A stretch of DNA of 7,245 bases from Gammaproteobacteria bacterium (GTDB taxonomy: Bacteria > Pseudomonadota > Gammaproteobacteria > Steroidobacterales > Steroidobacteraceae). The stretch covers positions 1 to 7,245 of the forward strand of contig JAQGOE010000306.1 of the NCBI GenBank assembly GCA_028293725.1, in the 5' to 3' direction. The translations under genes and the position numbers were made by a program. The notes under the pieces are model-generated. The model was given only the letters and a program-made list of their open reading frames with translations. It was not told the origin of the DNA and searched no databases. Shown here piece by piece: positions 7,140 to 7,245 of this stretch (the stretch's first letter is position 1; each line of letters starts with the position of its first letter).

Positions 7140-7153
7140 ACCGTTGCTGAGTC

Positions 7154-7183
7154 ATAGTAGGTATTCAAAATTTATCGCGTCAA
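7154..7183 (-). promoter_or_regulatory. Sigma70-like promoter of the receptor gene
   Basis: TTGACG (7183-7178, five of six bases of the consensus -35) and TACTAT (7159-7154, four of six of the -10) are separated by 18 bases, with an AT-rich spacer. Transcription would begin near 7147, giving a leader of about 22 bases that contains the ribosome site. It probably drives the receptor and perhaps the whole block. Confidence 0.55.
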
Positions 7184-7220
7184 TACATGGCGACGCCAAA
7201 TGACGCATTTATTTAGTCAT
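7177..7220. promoter_or_regulatory. Possible operator: TGAC/GTCA inverted repeats overlapping the receptor -35 box
   Basis: GCGTCA (7177-7182) and TGACGC (7201-7206) are a perfect inverted repeat across 18 bases, and its left arm covers the -35 box. A second pair, ATGAC (7200-7204) and GTCAT (7216-7220), shares the middle half-site. Such an arrangement would suit a dimeric repressor or activator controlling the locus. No regulator gene is in the window, and short repeats can arise by chance, so this is tentative. Confidence 0.3.
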
Positions 7221-7245
7221 CGAAGTTTGTCGTTCTGTGTCTGTT

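Overview
The window is one co-directional block on the minus strand of a high-GC, Gram-negative (diderm) bacterium. The evidence for this is an outer-membrane TonB-dependent receptor, Sec-type signal peptides and strong Shine-Dalgarno sites. The style of the receptor and its small partner protein resembles soil or water proteobacteria such as sphingomonads or Steroidobacter-like gammaproteobacteria. That placement is an impression and cannot be proven here.

Layout in transcription order, right to left: 7126-7245 is a regulatory region with a TTGACG-18-TACTAT promoter and TGAC/GTCA repeats. 4903-7125 is a 740-aa TonB-dependent receptor. 4733-4902 is a 170-bp intergenic region with an 8-bp inverted repeat and two hairpins directly against a strong ribosome binding site. 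4325-4732 is a 135-aa secreted DUF6152-type protein. After a 39-bp gap, 1310-4285 is a 991-aa secreted multidomain protein. It carries an N-terminal domain of unknown function, a first alpha/beta-hydrolase domain that has lost its catalytic residues, and a second PHB-depolymerase/feruloyl-esterase-like domain with an intact triad. After a 53-bp gap, 1-1256 is an aromatic-acid:H+ symporter of the major facilitator superfamily, cut by the window edge before its stop codon.

The gene order suggests an uptake and catabolic locus. The receptor would bring a bulky, probably ester-containing compound across the outer membrane. The exported hydrolase would cleave it, and the inner-membrane symporter would import the released carboxylic (probably aromatic) acid. 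DUF6152 is an exported accessory of unknown role. The substrate is not visible from the sequence. The most unusual element is the tandem dead-plus-live hydrolase fused to the uncharacterised N-terminal domain. No RNA genes, insertion sequences, CRISPR arrays or clear terminators were seen. The long plus-strand open frames are antisense shadows of these genes.
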